From Beroe forskalii (taxonomy: Eukaryota; Ctenophora; Nuda; Beroida; Beroidae): a stretch of DNA of 64,000 nucleotides. The position numbers were made by a program, and so were the translations under genes. This document shows, piece by piece, positions 10,451 through 22,584 of the stretch (the stretch's first letter is position 1; every line of letters starts with the position of its first letter). The notes beneath the pieces are model-generated. The model did no database searches. It was given only the letters and a program-made list of their open reading frames with translations, and was not told where the DNA came from. The stretch covers positions 144,434 to 208,433 of the forward strand of contig WFMF01000319.1 of the NCBI GenBank assembly GCA_011033025.1, given 5' to 3'.

Positions 10451-13428
10451 GGGGAGACTTTTACCGCCAGTGTAGTGTAATCTTTTCCAACATTGACATA
10501 AACAACAGAAAACAGCTTTTTTTCATTCTGAACTTGGTTTTTAATAAACTCATCTTTCTCCATAAACTTAGTCTTGAGATATTCTTTCAGTTTATCCCTA
10601 TATTCAATCACTGAGAGCTTTCCTTTTTCTTGAATTATGTGGGATAGAAGATAGTTGGGCACATTGGTAACAGTTAATTTTGGATACATTTTCTTTGCCT
10701 CCGAAAGGTCTAGGCCACGTTCATGAACATCAATATGGGATCGTTCACATATTACGTAATCAATTTTGGGCATTTTACCCCCTCCCCCTCCGTAATCAAA
10801 CGTAATCATGGCCAAACCCTCTTTTCGGAAAATATTACGTAATCATGGCCCAACCCCCTCCTTCAGTTTTTTGACGTCACCAAAAACTATATTAACTGAC
10901 AAAAATTAGAACAGTATCGTGTGTTTCAATTCAATCATCAACATCATCGACTTGAAGCTGACAGTCAAAAAAGCTTCATTTAGTTTTCCTACGGAAATCA
11001 CAAGCCTACGACAACTCCTCTGACAATGAGATGGACATATCCTCCTCTTTCTCTTCCTCCAACGCATCCTCATCTATCCTCATCATCCATCTTTACCTCC
11101 AACTGATCATCCTCCTCCTCCTCTACACCTGAGGCCCCCAGTTCCATTAAAGAGCCAGAAGTCAACGTCTTGGTCCCACCTCAACCTCCTTCAAAACCGA
11201 TGGAACCAAAGTTCAGTATCTGTGTCCTGCTCATCTGCCACCAAAGCCGACAGAACCCATGATCCAGATCAGCCCTAGCCCCTAAGTGCCAGATCAGAGT
11301 CTGGCAACTTCACAGACAACTGCAGCTTCCTACACCTTCATCAAAAAGATTGATTCCTGGATAATGGAGCTGCAGATGTATGCCAAGACCTGCTCTTGCA
11401 TCAACTCTAGAGCTCTTGGGAAAGAAAGGCCTCCGAACCTCTGATCAAGCACAGAGCAGCAAACCTTATATATACAAAGAGGCACTGAAGTGGTTTGGAA
11501 GAGTTCAACGAATGAAGTACATCCCTCCTATAAGTCCTCTACGGGCAGCACTAAAGGAACTGTACATTCTGAACCATATTGAGTTAAAGTGGATCATGTT
11601 TTATTGATCATAATTATGAAATTTTGACAATTTTTTCTGCAAATGGTTAATTTTTGGTTATAAAAATTCGGATACGTATCCTTTAAATTTTCGTAAAAAA
11701 TTCTTGAAATTTTCATGAAAATTATTGAAATTTTTATGAAAATTCTTGAAATTTTCATGAAAATTCGTGAAATTTTCATAAAAATCCTTGAAATTTTCAT
11801 GAAAATTTAGATATTTTGATTACGTAATCATTGGCCAAACCCCCCCTCCCCCCCCTCGTAATCAAACGTAATCATTTGGAAACCCCCTCCCCCCCCTCGG
11901 CTGATTACGTAATATGTGAACAATCAATATACTCATTAAGGGCTTTCAATCCTTTATCCTTTTCGTCAGTACTTGGAAATCCAACAAGTAGTTTCCTACC
12001 TGTATCACTCAGCTTCAAGAATGTAAGGGGGATATTAACCAGTTTTTTCTCCACAGCTTTCATTATTTCAGCTAAATTAGCCCCTTCACCCTTCAGTACA
12101 ATAACATGGTCAGTTTCATCAGATGTTTGTTTTTGATTTGGCTTTGTTTGAAGAATGCTTGGATTTCTCTCAGTATTCAAAGAACATGATTTAGCCTCTG
12201 AGATAAATGAATCCATACTCTGCCCTCTGTCCATAGGTTTCACAGTAGTAGGGGATTTACTTGGAGATCTAACAGATTCTGCATAGGATTTTGGAGAGGA
12301 GTCAGACTGTGTTTGAATTTGTTCATCAGGAATGTCAGGTGTTGAGGACAGTGGTGTTGAGGATGCAGAAAATGTGGAATTGGTGAGGCCAGAGAGTAAA
12401 AGTTTTTCAGATACAATCTGATCTACATCTGCAAGGAGGTTTTCTTTCATGGAGTAAAACATGGACTCAATATGATTTCCAATCCTAGTAAACAATACTT
12501 CCTGATTTGTTGAACCTTCATGCTCATCTAGGGAACTGGCATTATGATTTGGAGCTGAGTTAGTTTCTGTCACTTCAGAGAAAGTTGGACCATTATACTG
12601 AATATGATCATTTTCCAAATTGTTGTCAGTATCCAAATTATCAGTCATAGTAGAAGCATTCATCGCAATCTTACTCTCAGTCATGGTGGGAGCATTGGCA
12701 CAGCTTGCTTTCTGGAAATCTGTTGACAATGAACAGTTGAGTCCAAAGTCCACTTTCTCACTTTGGTTACTGAGAATAGTGCAATTTACACCAGAGTCAA
12801 CAACAACAGATTTTTTGATGTCTAGCTTACCTGTCTTTGCTTGGTATACAATTTCTGAGCACTTGTCACAAACAAACATAAAATTACCCCACCTTTCAGA
12901 ATTTGCACCATATTTTGCCATAACGGGTCTAACTTGATCCAGAAAAGTTTTAGTGCAGATTGATTTCGAGCTTAGATTGTTAGTTTTCTTAACTCTACAT
13001 ACAGCATGGAAAAGAGTTTCACATACATTGCAAGCAATTGATTCCTCTATGGCATTGTTATTCTTACATACTGAACAGCATCCATTTACATTAAACTTGG
13101 GTATAGTCTTAGGTGCTGTTTTGGATATAACCTTAGGTAAAGACTTAATTGAGGGCTGCTTCTGTAAAGCCAGTTTCTTCACCTTAGAATTTGATTTAGT
13201 ATTCTTAAGGATTACTTTAGCCATAGTTTTAGGCTTAGTACCTGGAGGAGATCTTTTGGGCATGTTGGACGAAGAGGCTTGAGCAGTATCCTTGAGTTCA
13301 TCTTTACAAACTACTTTAATACAATCAGCTTCTTTGTCAGTCTCCATTTGACATTGTCCATTTTCCTGTAATGGTAGACTAACTGAGGCCTCAATGCCCT
13401 TATCCTTGACACCCTCATCCTGCAACAT
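10450..13428 (-). CDS. LINE ORF1-like protein with PHD-type finger, split by a transposon
   Basis: The first part (13,428 to 11,936) gives about 498 aa. The first ~120 residues are basic and Pro/Lys-rich. A PHD-like zinc finger spans residues ~118-200: CSVCK, then CNVCETLFHAVC, then FVCDKC. A long acidic/Ser-rich stretch follows, then a folded segment near residue 440 (DHVIVLKGEGANLAEIMKAV). The frame runs into the transposon at 11,935 and resumes in phase on its far side at 10,736 (NEYID|VHERGLDLSEAKK) for about 95 more residues before other repeats cut in at about 10,450. PHD fingers in ORF1 proteins are known from CR1/L2-type LINEs. No reverse transcriptase is seen downstream. A host PHD protein is the alternative, but the lack of introns and the repeat setting favour a LINE. 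Confidence 0.62.
10737..11935. mobile_element. 1.2-kb DNA transposon with inverted termini inside the LINE ORF1
   Basis: Left end is GGGATCGTTCACATATTACG; the right end is its near-exact reverse complement (CGTAATATGTGAACAATC). AATAT flanks both sides (10,732-10,736 and 11,936-11,940). Behind each end lie C-rich runs and repeats of CGTAATCAAACGTAATCAT. The termini resemble ISL2EU/PIF-Harbinger-like elements. The interior (about 10,920-11,610) keeps traces of a decayed coding region: Ser-rich acidic (SDNEMDISSSFSSSN), Pro-rich (EVNVLVPPQPPSKP), and a tail at 11,470-11,600 reading YKEALKWFGRVQRMKYIPP. This may be an old transposon protein. A GAAAATTC-type short tandem array lies at 11,690-11,815. 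Confidence 0.75.
11690..11815. repeat. Short AT-rich tandem repeat
   Basis: About five copies of a ~24-bp unit built on TTGAAATTTTCATGAAAATT, inside the transposon. The short minus-strand ORF over it (MKISRIF repeats) is an artefact of the array. Confidence 0.8.
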
Positions 13429-13890
13429 AGCACCCTCAGTTAGTTAATTTAATATGTGTTGTGTTGTAAGTTTAAAAGAAGCCTAGGCTGAGCTTATGCT
13501 TAAATTCAACTTAAAAATAAATAAGCACTGTCTGATGGTCAAAGCAATATATACAGAAAATTAAAGCATGTAAGTTTTAAACTTTACAACACTACTTTAT
13601 ACAATCAAATTTGAGAATGTTGTGTTGCACTATATGGAGTTCCTGAAGAAGAGATTTTTATAATCTTGAAACTGTAAGTAGAATAGTGGAGTATAGTGTG
13701 TGGGTTAGATTACTTTATTGAAAGTTCTTTGTTTCACTGCATCAATGATCAATCACATCGAACATGTAAGTTATGTAATATTAAAAGCTTGTTTAAATAA
13801 ATATAAATACGTTTTCAGAGCAGATTTAAAAATTTCAATTGATGAACAACTTTTCAAAAAAGGAACGTGGCTAAATGCATGAAGTGTTGC
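13429..13890. other. 5' flank of the LINE ORF1, with a motif shared with 24.5 kb
   Basis: CTACTTTATACAATCAAATT at about 13,602 is identical to a stretch in the hairpin loop at 24,525. It is followed at 13,639 by CCTGAAGAAGAG, an imperfect stem and TTGAAACTG, a layout reminiscent of a hammerhead-ribozyme core. No gene was recognised. Confidence 0.4.
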
Positions 13891-14999
13891 TCTAACCAGA
13901 TCCCTAGTTTTACGCGCGCGCCGCGCCTTGCTCCAAACCAGGGCTCTATTTCTGGCGAACAGTTAGGACATTTGGCACCAGTCTAGACTGGTGCCAAATG
14001 TCCGAAACGCCGCGCACTGCGAGTCCGATTCAGTAAAAAACCCTGCGAAACCGCCAATTCTTCGGCACTGGATAAGCTTGAGTGTAAACTAATGTTATAT
14101 GTATTGTGCAGTGTATTGTGCTGTGTATTGTGCAGTGTATTGCTCCCAGTCCCTCTGTCTGCTGTCGCAAGCCATGTTTAAACATTAAATTGCTTTGTGA
14201 AAAGCATGCTATTGCTTTCATCATATCAATATCAGTTTGCTCTTTCCTTACTTCCTTACCTGTCATCAATCGAGATATCATTTTATCATGTCATTTATGA
14301 GTGGTCGAGTAGCTCGGATTAATTCAACTCTTACTTTCATTCGACAGTTCTATCCTGCAATTATTAATTGTGATATTATATGTTGTATGTTGATGCCTAA
14401 CCCAAATTATAATGCTTCCTTGTCGAGCCATATTTACAGTGTTTTAATATTCAACTTAAAACATTAAATTGCTTTGTGATATTCCTATTGTGACTTTGTG
14501 ATAAATAGTTCATGTTTTCATGCTATCAATATCAGCTTGCTCTTTCCTCATACCTGTCATCAATCGAGATATCATCGTTTTATGATCAGCTAACTGGCAT
14601 TAAGTCAACCCTTAATTTCATTGCCATCGGGCAGTTTAATTGCTGTGATATTTGTAACATTTCTTGATGCCTTCTATGCATAACCCAAATTATTACACTT
14701 CCTCTGTCCAGCCATGTTTAAACTTTTAAACGTTAAATTGCATTAATATGATATTGTGATGAATAACGTGTTTCATGCTATCAATATCAGTTTGCTCTTT
14801 TCTTACCTACCATCATTCGAGATGTAATTTTATCTGCCATGTGTGAGCTGCAATGTTTGAGTTTTGAGTAGCTTGGATTAATTCAACCCTCATGACTTTC
14901 ATTCAACTGTTTTATCCTGTTATTATCTTTGATATCTTGCATGCACCAACCCAAATGTTTAAACAATAAATTGCTCTGTTAAATAGTTACTAAGTTATA

Positions 15000-15030
15000 T
15001 TGAATTGAATTGAATTGAATTGAATTGAAT
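15000..15030. repeat. (TTGAA)n microsatellite
   Basis: Six tandem TTGAA-type units inside the right arm; the corresponding place in the left arm has none. Confidence 0.85.
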
Positions 15031-16320
15031 AAAACTTTTACAGCACAATGTCATTGAATATATTTTTCCGAGTTATAAAATGTAGCTTCTAAGCTGTGCT
15101 GAGGGAAAACACTCAGTCAATCGTAAAGACTGTTATTGTCATTAATAACACAATATGCATATTGCATAGTAGTTTGCCCTCTCCGGCTCTCCCACCATCA
15201 ATTGAGATATCATTTTATCATGCCTTAATGTGATTGTGAGTAGCTGTGAGTAAATGTTTGTTATTTCTTCATGCCTTGTAGGCATAACTCAATTGATTAT
15301 TACTCTATTTCACTTCCTCTGTCGAGCCATTGCTTTGTGATATTCATATTGTTATGTGATAAATAATGTGCATTCATGCTATCCATATCAATAACAGTTT
15401 GCTCTTTCTTTACCATCCATCCATCAATCGATCAGTTATTATTTTATATGCCTTGTGGGCAACTAAGATTAATTCAACCCTTTCTTCCAGTTTCATTATT
15501 TCTTGATGCCTTGTATGCATAACCCAAATTATAACACTTCCTCTGTCGAGCTATGTTTAAACTTTTAAACGTTAAATTGCTTTGTATTGTGATGAATAAC
15601 TTGTTTTCATGCTATCAATATCAGTTTTCTCTTCGAGATGTAATTTTATCTGCCATGTGTGAGTAGCTGGGATTAATTCAACCCTCATGAATTTCATTCA
15701 ACTGTTTTATTTGTTTTAGCCTATATTTTTTATATGCATTAATTATGATATATTGCTTGCACGACCTAAATTATGTTTAAACATTAAATTGCTCTGTTAT
15801 ATTGTGATGAATTAGTGTTTTCATGCAGCTTGCTAACATATCAGTTTTCTCTCTCCTATACCATCAATCAGGATATTTTGTCATATAACCTAATTGTTAT
15901 AACGGGTCTGGGATTGACACAACTCTTTCTTTGATCGGATAATTTTATTGCTGTAGGTACTGTATTCTTTCTTGATGCCTTGTACTTGTCGATAAGCATG
16001 GTCTTTGCACTTCCCTCTGTCGAGTGTCGAGGCTTCATTGCTTTGTGATATTGTGATAAATATCGTTTTCATACTATCCATTATATACTCATATAATTTT
16101 ATATAAAAAATATAAATAAATATATAAATTAGCAGTTTGCTCTTTCCTTTATACCAACAATCGTCAATCAATCGAGATATCATTTTATCATGCCCTGTGG
16201 GTAGCTGGAAATTGGGATTAATCCAACTCCTCCTTTCAGTTTCATTGGATAATTTTTTTGTTGTGAAGGTGTTATTTCTTGATGCCATAATCTTACTATA
16301 TATAATGCGTGTTGTTAATA

Positions 16321-16500
16321 TCAGGGCGCTGGCAAGCGCCCGCAGCCACGGAAAAAAAAACCCGAGGGCATCCGAGAGTCAGCATCCCCGGCCCGAAGGG
16401 CAGATGCCCTCGGCCGGAAGGGCCGAGGGCAGCCAACAGTCCCGGCCCGAAGGGCTGGGACTGCTGGCCAGACACTCCTAACAAGCCAGTAGTACCAGCA
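16321..16500. repeat. GC-rich multi-hairpin block
   Basis: Several strong hairpins packed into 180 bases: GGGCGCTGGCAAGCGCCC at 16,324; GATGCCCTCGGCC with GGCCGAGGGC near 16,405-16,435; CAGTCCC...GGGACTG around 16,437-16,463, with CCCGGCCCGAAGGGC occurring twice. Much richer in G+C than anything nearby. Short ORFs on both strands follow from the symmetry and are not convincing genes. Confidence 0.7.
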
Positions 16501-16924
16501 TGAAGTGCTGTGCGGTAGCGGAACCGTTTTTCAAGCGGCTGAAAAAATACGTTTGCCAGCGCCTATTATATAAAAATATAGTAAATCGCGAAAATCGCGA
16601 TTTTCGTCGCGTTTTTAACATGTTAATTCAATCTGTTGGTCAGAAAATTTTGTACCCAGGCGTAGCCCATAACACTAACAAACCCTGGTAAATTTCATGA
16701 AAATCGACCGTGTAGTTTTCTCACAATAAATTACCAAAAAAACTATTTTACATCAAAAAATTAGAACATGGACTACGACCCGACTCGATGATAAAAATAG
16801 TGTTTGAGTGTTCTCGAGAACCATAAAAGATAGAATCATAATCTAAACGACATATGAAACTTCAGAATGTGAAACGCGTGCATTAGGCCATATAAAATTT
16901 TAAAATGACAAGTCCTTAATTGGT

Positions 16925-17790
16925 TGACCAATAAAGTAATTATCGCGTATAACTCAAAAAGTAAGAATGATAGCGACTTAGACCAACGGCATCACTAACG
17001 AGCCAAAATTACGATTTGGTACGTCTTACTTAAGTACCAGTTGGCCCACTGCTTAATTAGCATGGCCAATTAAAGTAATTATCGCCCCTATAACTGAAAA
17101 AGTAAGAATGAGCGACTTCTACGGCATCAGTAACTTACGTCAAAATTACGATTTATTCTTTTAATCTATGTTCCGTTGCCCGCCGCTTAATTAGTTGGTG
17201 GCCAATTAAAGTAATTATCGCCTATAACTCAAAAAGTAAGAATGATAGCGACTTATTTCCAACGGCATCACTAGAGCCAAATTACGATTTGTACGTCTTA
17301 TTTAGTACCAGTTGCTCGCCGCTAATTATTTGATTGGCCAATTAAGTAATTATCGCCTATAACTTTGAAAAAAGTAAGAATGATAGCATTTCTACGGCAT
17401 CAGTAACTTACGTCGAAATTACGATTTATTCTTTTAATCTATGTTCCCATTTACGCCGCTTTAATTAGTTAAATGGCCAATTAAAGTAATTATATAACTT
17501 AAAAAGTAAGAATGATAGCGACTTAATTTCTACGGCACGAGTAACTTACGTCGAAATTACGATTTATTCGTTTAATCTAAGTACCGGTTGCCCCCGCCGC
17601 TTAATTAGTTAATAGGCCACTAAAGTGATTATCGTATAACTCAAAAGTAAAATGTTAGCGTCTCACTAACGCATCATCACTTAAGCCTCAAAACTAATGA
17701 ATAATTCGTTTAGTCAAGTATCGGTTGCCAACCCTTAATTAGTTAATTGACCAATTGAAGTAATTATCGCATATAATTCAGTAAAAAGTC
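16925..17790. repeat. ~135-bp tandem repeat array, about 7 units
   Basis: Each unit holds TTAATTAGTTGGCCAATTAA-like sequence, AAGTAATTATCGC, ATAACTCAAAAAGTAAGAAT, and GCGACTT...ACGGCATCA. Units start near 16,930, 17,070, 17,205, 17,340, 17,480, 17,610 and 17,750 and diverge from one another. Found only in the insertion nested in the right Helitron. Confidence 0.75.
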
Positions 17791-17907
17791 AAACAGATAG
17801 CGACGTAATTCTCCTCGTTTAGTATGAAAGTTCTTTTGGCAGTAGCAATTATCACAACTTGAACTGATTGTCGCCGTTTTATGCCAAAAAGAGTGGATAT
17901 GGATAAT

Positions 17908-18547
17908 AAAAACAATTGAAATTGTTTGGTTGCAGCCACTCAGTACCTAAAATTATACGGATTAAAAACTATTGATATGAGTTTAAATCGCAGCCTGTCC
18001 GTGGCGGTGCTTTGGTTACGAAGAAATATCTTGTCACGCATATGATGTGAGCTTATTACACAGTACATCCGTAACAACGTTCTACTCATTCTCGTCGAAT
18101 ATCTTCACAATCGCGATGTTTTAACTCAACCGCCATAATAAGTGTGACTTCGTGTTTCCTAACGGCATTATTGAAGTAGTGGACCCATTTTTTACATTGC
18201 AATCGCCCTCAAAGTCGCTGAAAGATGACGATTTCAATCATCAAATAGGGATGAACGTACGATTAATTTCAGCATGCGTTCAAGCCTTTTCACGTGCAAA
18301 CACACTTCAAAGAAATAGAAAGCTAGAAATTATAGGTACTTTCTTTACGCGTCCTCACGCTTAATTAGTTAACTGAAGGAGATTGAGTTGACGGCAGTGA
18401 GTTGATCAATGTTAATTCTGCTTATTTCTTAGTAACCAAAGCACACCGCCACGGACAGGCTGCGATTTAAACTCATATCAATAGTTTTAATCGTATAATT
18501 TTAGGTGCACTGAGTGGTTGGTAACCCAAACAATTTTCAATTGTTTT
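17908..18547. mobile_element. 640-bp inverted-repeat element (MITE-like)
   Basis: Arms of about 120 bases (17,908-18,027 and 18,424-18,547) are reverse complements with few changes. They share GATATGAGTTTAAATCGCAG and CTGTCCGTGGCGG. The 400-base centre has no recognisable gene; a 70-aa ORF at 18,152-18,364 is without clear features. Confidence 0.7.
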
Positions 18548-20682
18548 GGCTATCCTAACATATATATATGTGGCTGGCAGGCGTTAGCAATTTCAGGCAA
18601 CGAAATTATGTTTTAGTCGTGTTGCAAAACTTAGTAATAAATCAGAAAATAATGAGAAATTTTTTCGGCCACCCTGAGGGGCAGGGGGGCCACGCCCTTT
18701 TTTCGCAAAATTAAACTTTCGAATTTTCAAAAATTCTTTCGCCATTGAGTTGCTTATGATGAATAAAAATTTTGAGAATTTTGTCCGAATTATTGGGTTT
18801 GAGGGGCGTGGAGGCCACGCCCTTTTTTCGCAAAAATTAAACTTTCAATTTTTTCAAAATTCCTTCTCCATTGAGTTTATTATGACGAATAGAAATTTTT
18901 GAGAATTTTGTCCGAATTATTCGTCACCCTTGAGGGCGTGAAATACGCCCTTTTTTTCGCAAAAATTAAACTTTCGAATTTTTCAAAATTCCTTCGCCAT
19001 CAAGATGCTTATGATGAATAAAAAGTTTTGAGAATTTTGTCCGAATTATTGGGTCACCCTAAGGGGCGTGGAGGCCACGCCCTTTTTCACAAAATAGATT
19101 TTCAATTTTTTCAAAATTCCCTTCGCTATGGAGTTGCTTATGATGAATTAAGGTTTGAGAATATTGTCGGCAATGTTGGGTTACCGTTGGGGGCGTGGGA
19201 AGCTTTTTTTTCGCAGAAATTTAAGTTTCGAATTTCCCCTCCAAACTCGCACGGTCAAATCACTGTCAAAGGGACATGTGGCTGTTAGCTCATGCGGCTG
19301 CCATCATTCGCCGTCCGTAGGACGGGAACCGACTAGTATGATTAACCCAAATTATTACTTTGCGTCTGTCGAGCCATGTTTAAACATTTAAACATTGTAC
19401 TACTAATGTGATATTGTGATGGATAACGTGTTCTAAGTTTTCTATGTAATCAATGTCAGTTGTCTTTCCTTAAAAACCATCATTCGTGTATAATTTATCT
19501 GCCATGTCTTAGTAGCTAGATTAATTGTACCCTGACTTTCACTCGATAGTTTGACTCGATAGCATTATTTCGTGATATTTTTGTACATACTACTGTACAT
19601 ACCTTTACCCAAAAATATCACACTCGAGCCATGTTTTTACATTGAATTGTTTTATGTGATCATATTGCGATAGATATCCATATCAGTTTGCTCTTTCTTA
19701 CCTATCTACCATCAATATATCAATAATCGAGCTATCATTTTACCATGCCATATTGTACGAGTAGCTGGGATTAATTCAACCCTGACTTTCAGTTAACACT
19801 CAATAGTTTTGTCTTTTTTATCATTTGGTGTTATGGTGTGCGTCAAACGAACTTGCCGAAAATATCACGCCATGCGACAGCGCAGCTTGAGACATTTAAA
19901 TGATTCATCGTGCGAGGCGAAGCTGGGCACTCTAGATCATTTCTGCAGTGAGGTTGAGCGTCTAAAATATTACCCTTTTGGCTTTTATTTAACCGAATAA
20001 GGACAAAAATGACTTTGAGTTTTGTCCAAGGGCCGGTTGTGCCGGTAAAGGGCGGCCGGTCAAATTAAGGCCACTTAATTTAGGTCAAATGAAACTTTTA
20101 TGACACCTTATACAGTGTTAAATTGTCTTGAATGGCATTATCATTATGTAACACCTAAAGCATCATATCAGACCGGAATTTGGGTCTTTTGGCGCAATTT
20201 ATTAAGTATAAATGGGTTTTAATGACCATTTTAGAGCATAAAGTCCAAGGAGCCGGCTAAAACGGTTCAAAAATGATTCAATTTTTGTCTATAGGGCCGG
20301 TTAAAAAAGGGCCGGTTAAAAAAAGGCTGGCTAAATAAAGGCCAATAAGGTATAATAAAACGGACCAAGAAAAACTTTTCATTTCTGAGCTTTTTAAAGT
20401 TATCGTTTTTTGTTTTTTATGACCAAAACTTTTTTATGACCAAAACTGTTTTTTGGTTTATTACTCACTTAATGGAGCTCAAGATCTAAACTTCACTTAT
20501 ATGAGATGTTGCTTTCATTAAGCTCTAAATATCCTGGTACCTACACAAACATTATCTACCTTAGGAGGTGTATTTATATGGGATAAAAATATGGGAGTTT
20601 TCTCAATCATTACTCTTGTTAACATATGATAATGACGTCATTTGAAATGCCATGGTGTTTGAAAGAATAGGGATTTTATGAA

Positions 20683-21880
20683 AAATCTCCAAGTACAACT
20701 ACTATAAATAAACCTCCTAAATTACCTACACATAATATGCCTACACACAGTCTGTATTGTGGAATTTTAGTTGTTTATGCTAACCCTTTCATTTTGTGAC
20801 AGTGTCAGTATGTACTATTAATCAATCTGTAATATCGAGTCACATAGCGAATATAAGTGTGAATTTACACATACCTATTACTTAACGAAAAGTGTGAAGT
20901 GGAATTGGAATTGGGAATATATTTCACAGCACAATCTAATCATCAATATATTTTAAACATTTTCATATATGAAGAACCGTCTTGGTTGTGCAACTGTGAC
21001 AAAGGAATGATTTAGAATTTTCTTGAACTTATACCGACTTCTGTGCTTATAACAGCATTGCATAATCTTCCAAATTAGTCTATAATATCGTTCATTCTAA
21101 AGCTAAACTTTCTAGATACTTAAGTATCTCATGCCACTCAGAGACATTTTATTGTTACCTACTAATTTTAGTTTGTTGTAAGCATCAACCTGATATTCGA
21201 AAATTACAGCCATAACTGTGTTTCTCTTTGTTCAATTTGTTTGATGAGACTTACTTAATTCTACTCTCGAGCTTTTTCATGTGCGATGCGTGCTCCAAAT
21301 GTTGATCAATAGACACAGAAGTTTAAGTATCAACTTCTAACTTGGTGACCCCTTTTGCGCCTTTACTCATATTTCACCATATCCATCCACATAATAAGGG
21401 ACACTTCCTTGGTCAAATTTCCCGGCCTTTTCCCAAGTAGTTCCAATGTGCTTAAATCTGAACTTTTGTGGTAGTTTTGCACGCTTACTATAATAACGGT
21501 GGAGCATATCTTGAATAAAGGCGAAGAGGGCAACCTTGCTTGGGGCAAGCTAAGTGCAAAAATAGACTATCAGTCGTTCCGGCTATGTCTGCTCATCAGT
21601 GAAAAGTCATGGAAAAATACGTTTATAAACTATAAAGGGTTCTTTGGATACGTTGTTATTTACACCATTATGAGTTTGGATGGATGATATGGTTAGGGTT
21701 TGGTGAGTGGGATGAAATCGTGGTCAACCGAAAGCAAGGCAGCAGTCTGGCTCGGAAGAGGATCGATACCCTCCTCGTTGAGTGCTGGTTCCAGATTATA
21801 CGGTTTGTCATCTGTGAATGCGCGTCAAAATTTGCCACAATATTAGCTGTAAATTGATGTACGGCGCGAAAGCGTTTTAA
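20683..21880. other. No gene recognised
   Basis: AT-rich unique-looking sequence beyond the end of the composite repeat. Only short ORFs without protein-like patterns. Confidence 0.4.
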
Positions 21881-21899
21881 TATACCACGTACGTATGAA

Positions 21900-22330
21900 A
21901 CGCGCATTTGTTGCTCTTCAAATGAGCCAGTTCGGCCACGCGGTGCCGGCGTGGCCACGAAGACTGAAACAAAGTGAGCCAGTTCGGCACCGCGTGGCCG
22001 AGGCGTCCCACACGGAGTGCTATAACTCCTCCATTTTGGTTCGGTTGGTCCCAATCTTTACATCGTTGGAAAGAGCAACTTTTCTAGTTTCAGATACATG
22101 CCGAATTTTGTCTTTTCGATTAAAATTGGCATTTAAATTTTGCATCAAAGTTGGAAAAATATAGGTGAGCCAGCGATCGGCCACGCGGTGGCCGAAATGG
22201 CTCACTTTTTCAAAAACATGAAAAATTATTTTCAAGTGAGCCACCTCGGCCACCATAGTGCGTGACGGCGAGTGCTTCCTAAGCCTGCATAGGTGTGCGT
22301 ACGCGCGCCGCGCTACCCTTCTGAGGAAGC
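21900..22330. repeat. GC-rich hairpin repeats (GTGAGCCA...CGGCCACGCGG)
   Basis: GAGCCAGTTCGGCCACGCGG-type sequence occurs about four times (21,924; 21,974; 22,167; 22,237). The copy at 22,165-22,205 forms a near-perfect hairpin, with GTGAGCCA at one end and TGGCTCAC at the other. 22,277-22,312 matches the reverse of the core boundary block at 7345-7385. ORFs on both strands here reflect the symmetry. Confidence 0.6.
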
Positions 22331-22584
22331 GCGCCGCGCAACGCAGACAGGGATATACGTGTTTAGCAAGGCGAGTGCCCATCTTTTCTTCTCGGTTGTT
22401 TAATTTAACAACACATTCATCATTCAACTTAAATATATTTCCATGCTATAAGAAATGGTGAGATACACAAATTCATCTTACAAAAATGTTGTTATCCAGG
22501 AAGCATTTTTTGGAAGAACATGAACGAATTGCACTGCATGCTATACTTAATAAATAAATAGTGGTCTGGTGTGTAGAACAGGGA

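Larger units (their letters stand above)
16291..19336 (+). mobile_element. Non-autonomous Helitron, right copy with nested insertion
   Basis: Same ends as the left copy: TCTTACTATATATAATGCG at the start and GACGGGAACCGACTAG at the end, lying between a host A and T. The 3' hairpin CCGTCC-GTA-GGACGG and the ~130-bp internal array (18,665-19,180) are kept. A 2.2-kb stretch (16,321 to about 18,550) splits a TATATATA run that is continuous in the left copy, so it arrived after the two arms formed. Confidence 0.85.
13890..20682 (+). repeat. Composite repeat, forward copy 2 (right arm of large inverted repeat)
   Basis: Starts with the reversed boundary block (GTTGCTCTAACCAGATCCC), then the 38-bp palindrome at 13,966-14,003. 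The tandem units run to 16,290, then comes a Helitron (16,291-19,336), then the rest of the repeat with the GGCCGG-rich section at about 19,990-20,350. It ends at TTTTATGAAAA at the same place as copy 1. It is the fullest of the three copies and shows the parts missing or added in the others. Confidence 0.85.

Noticed and set aside
15890-16288. 132-aa minus-strand ORF also present at 727-942 and 4868-5074
   Set aside because: Recurs in each composite-repeat copy with differing ends; best seen as repeat sequence without stops.
3841-20682. Reading the large inverted repeat as a Polinton-like element
   Set aside because: No polymerase, integrase, protease or capsid-like ORF is visible in the core, and the arms are tandem-structured.
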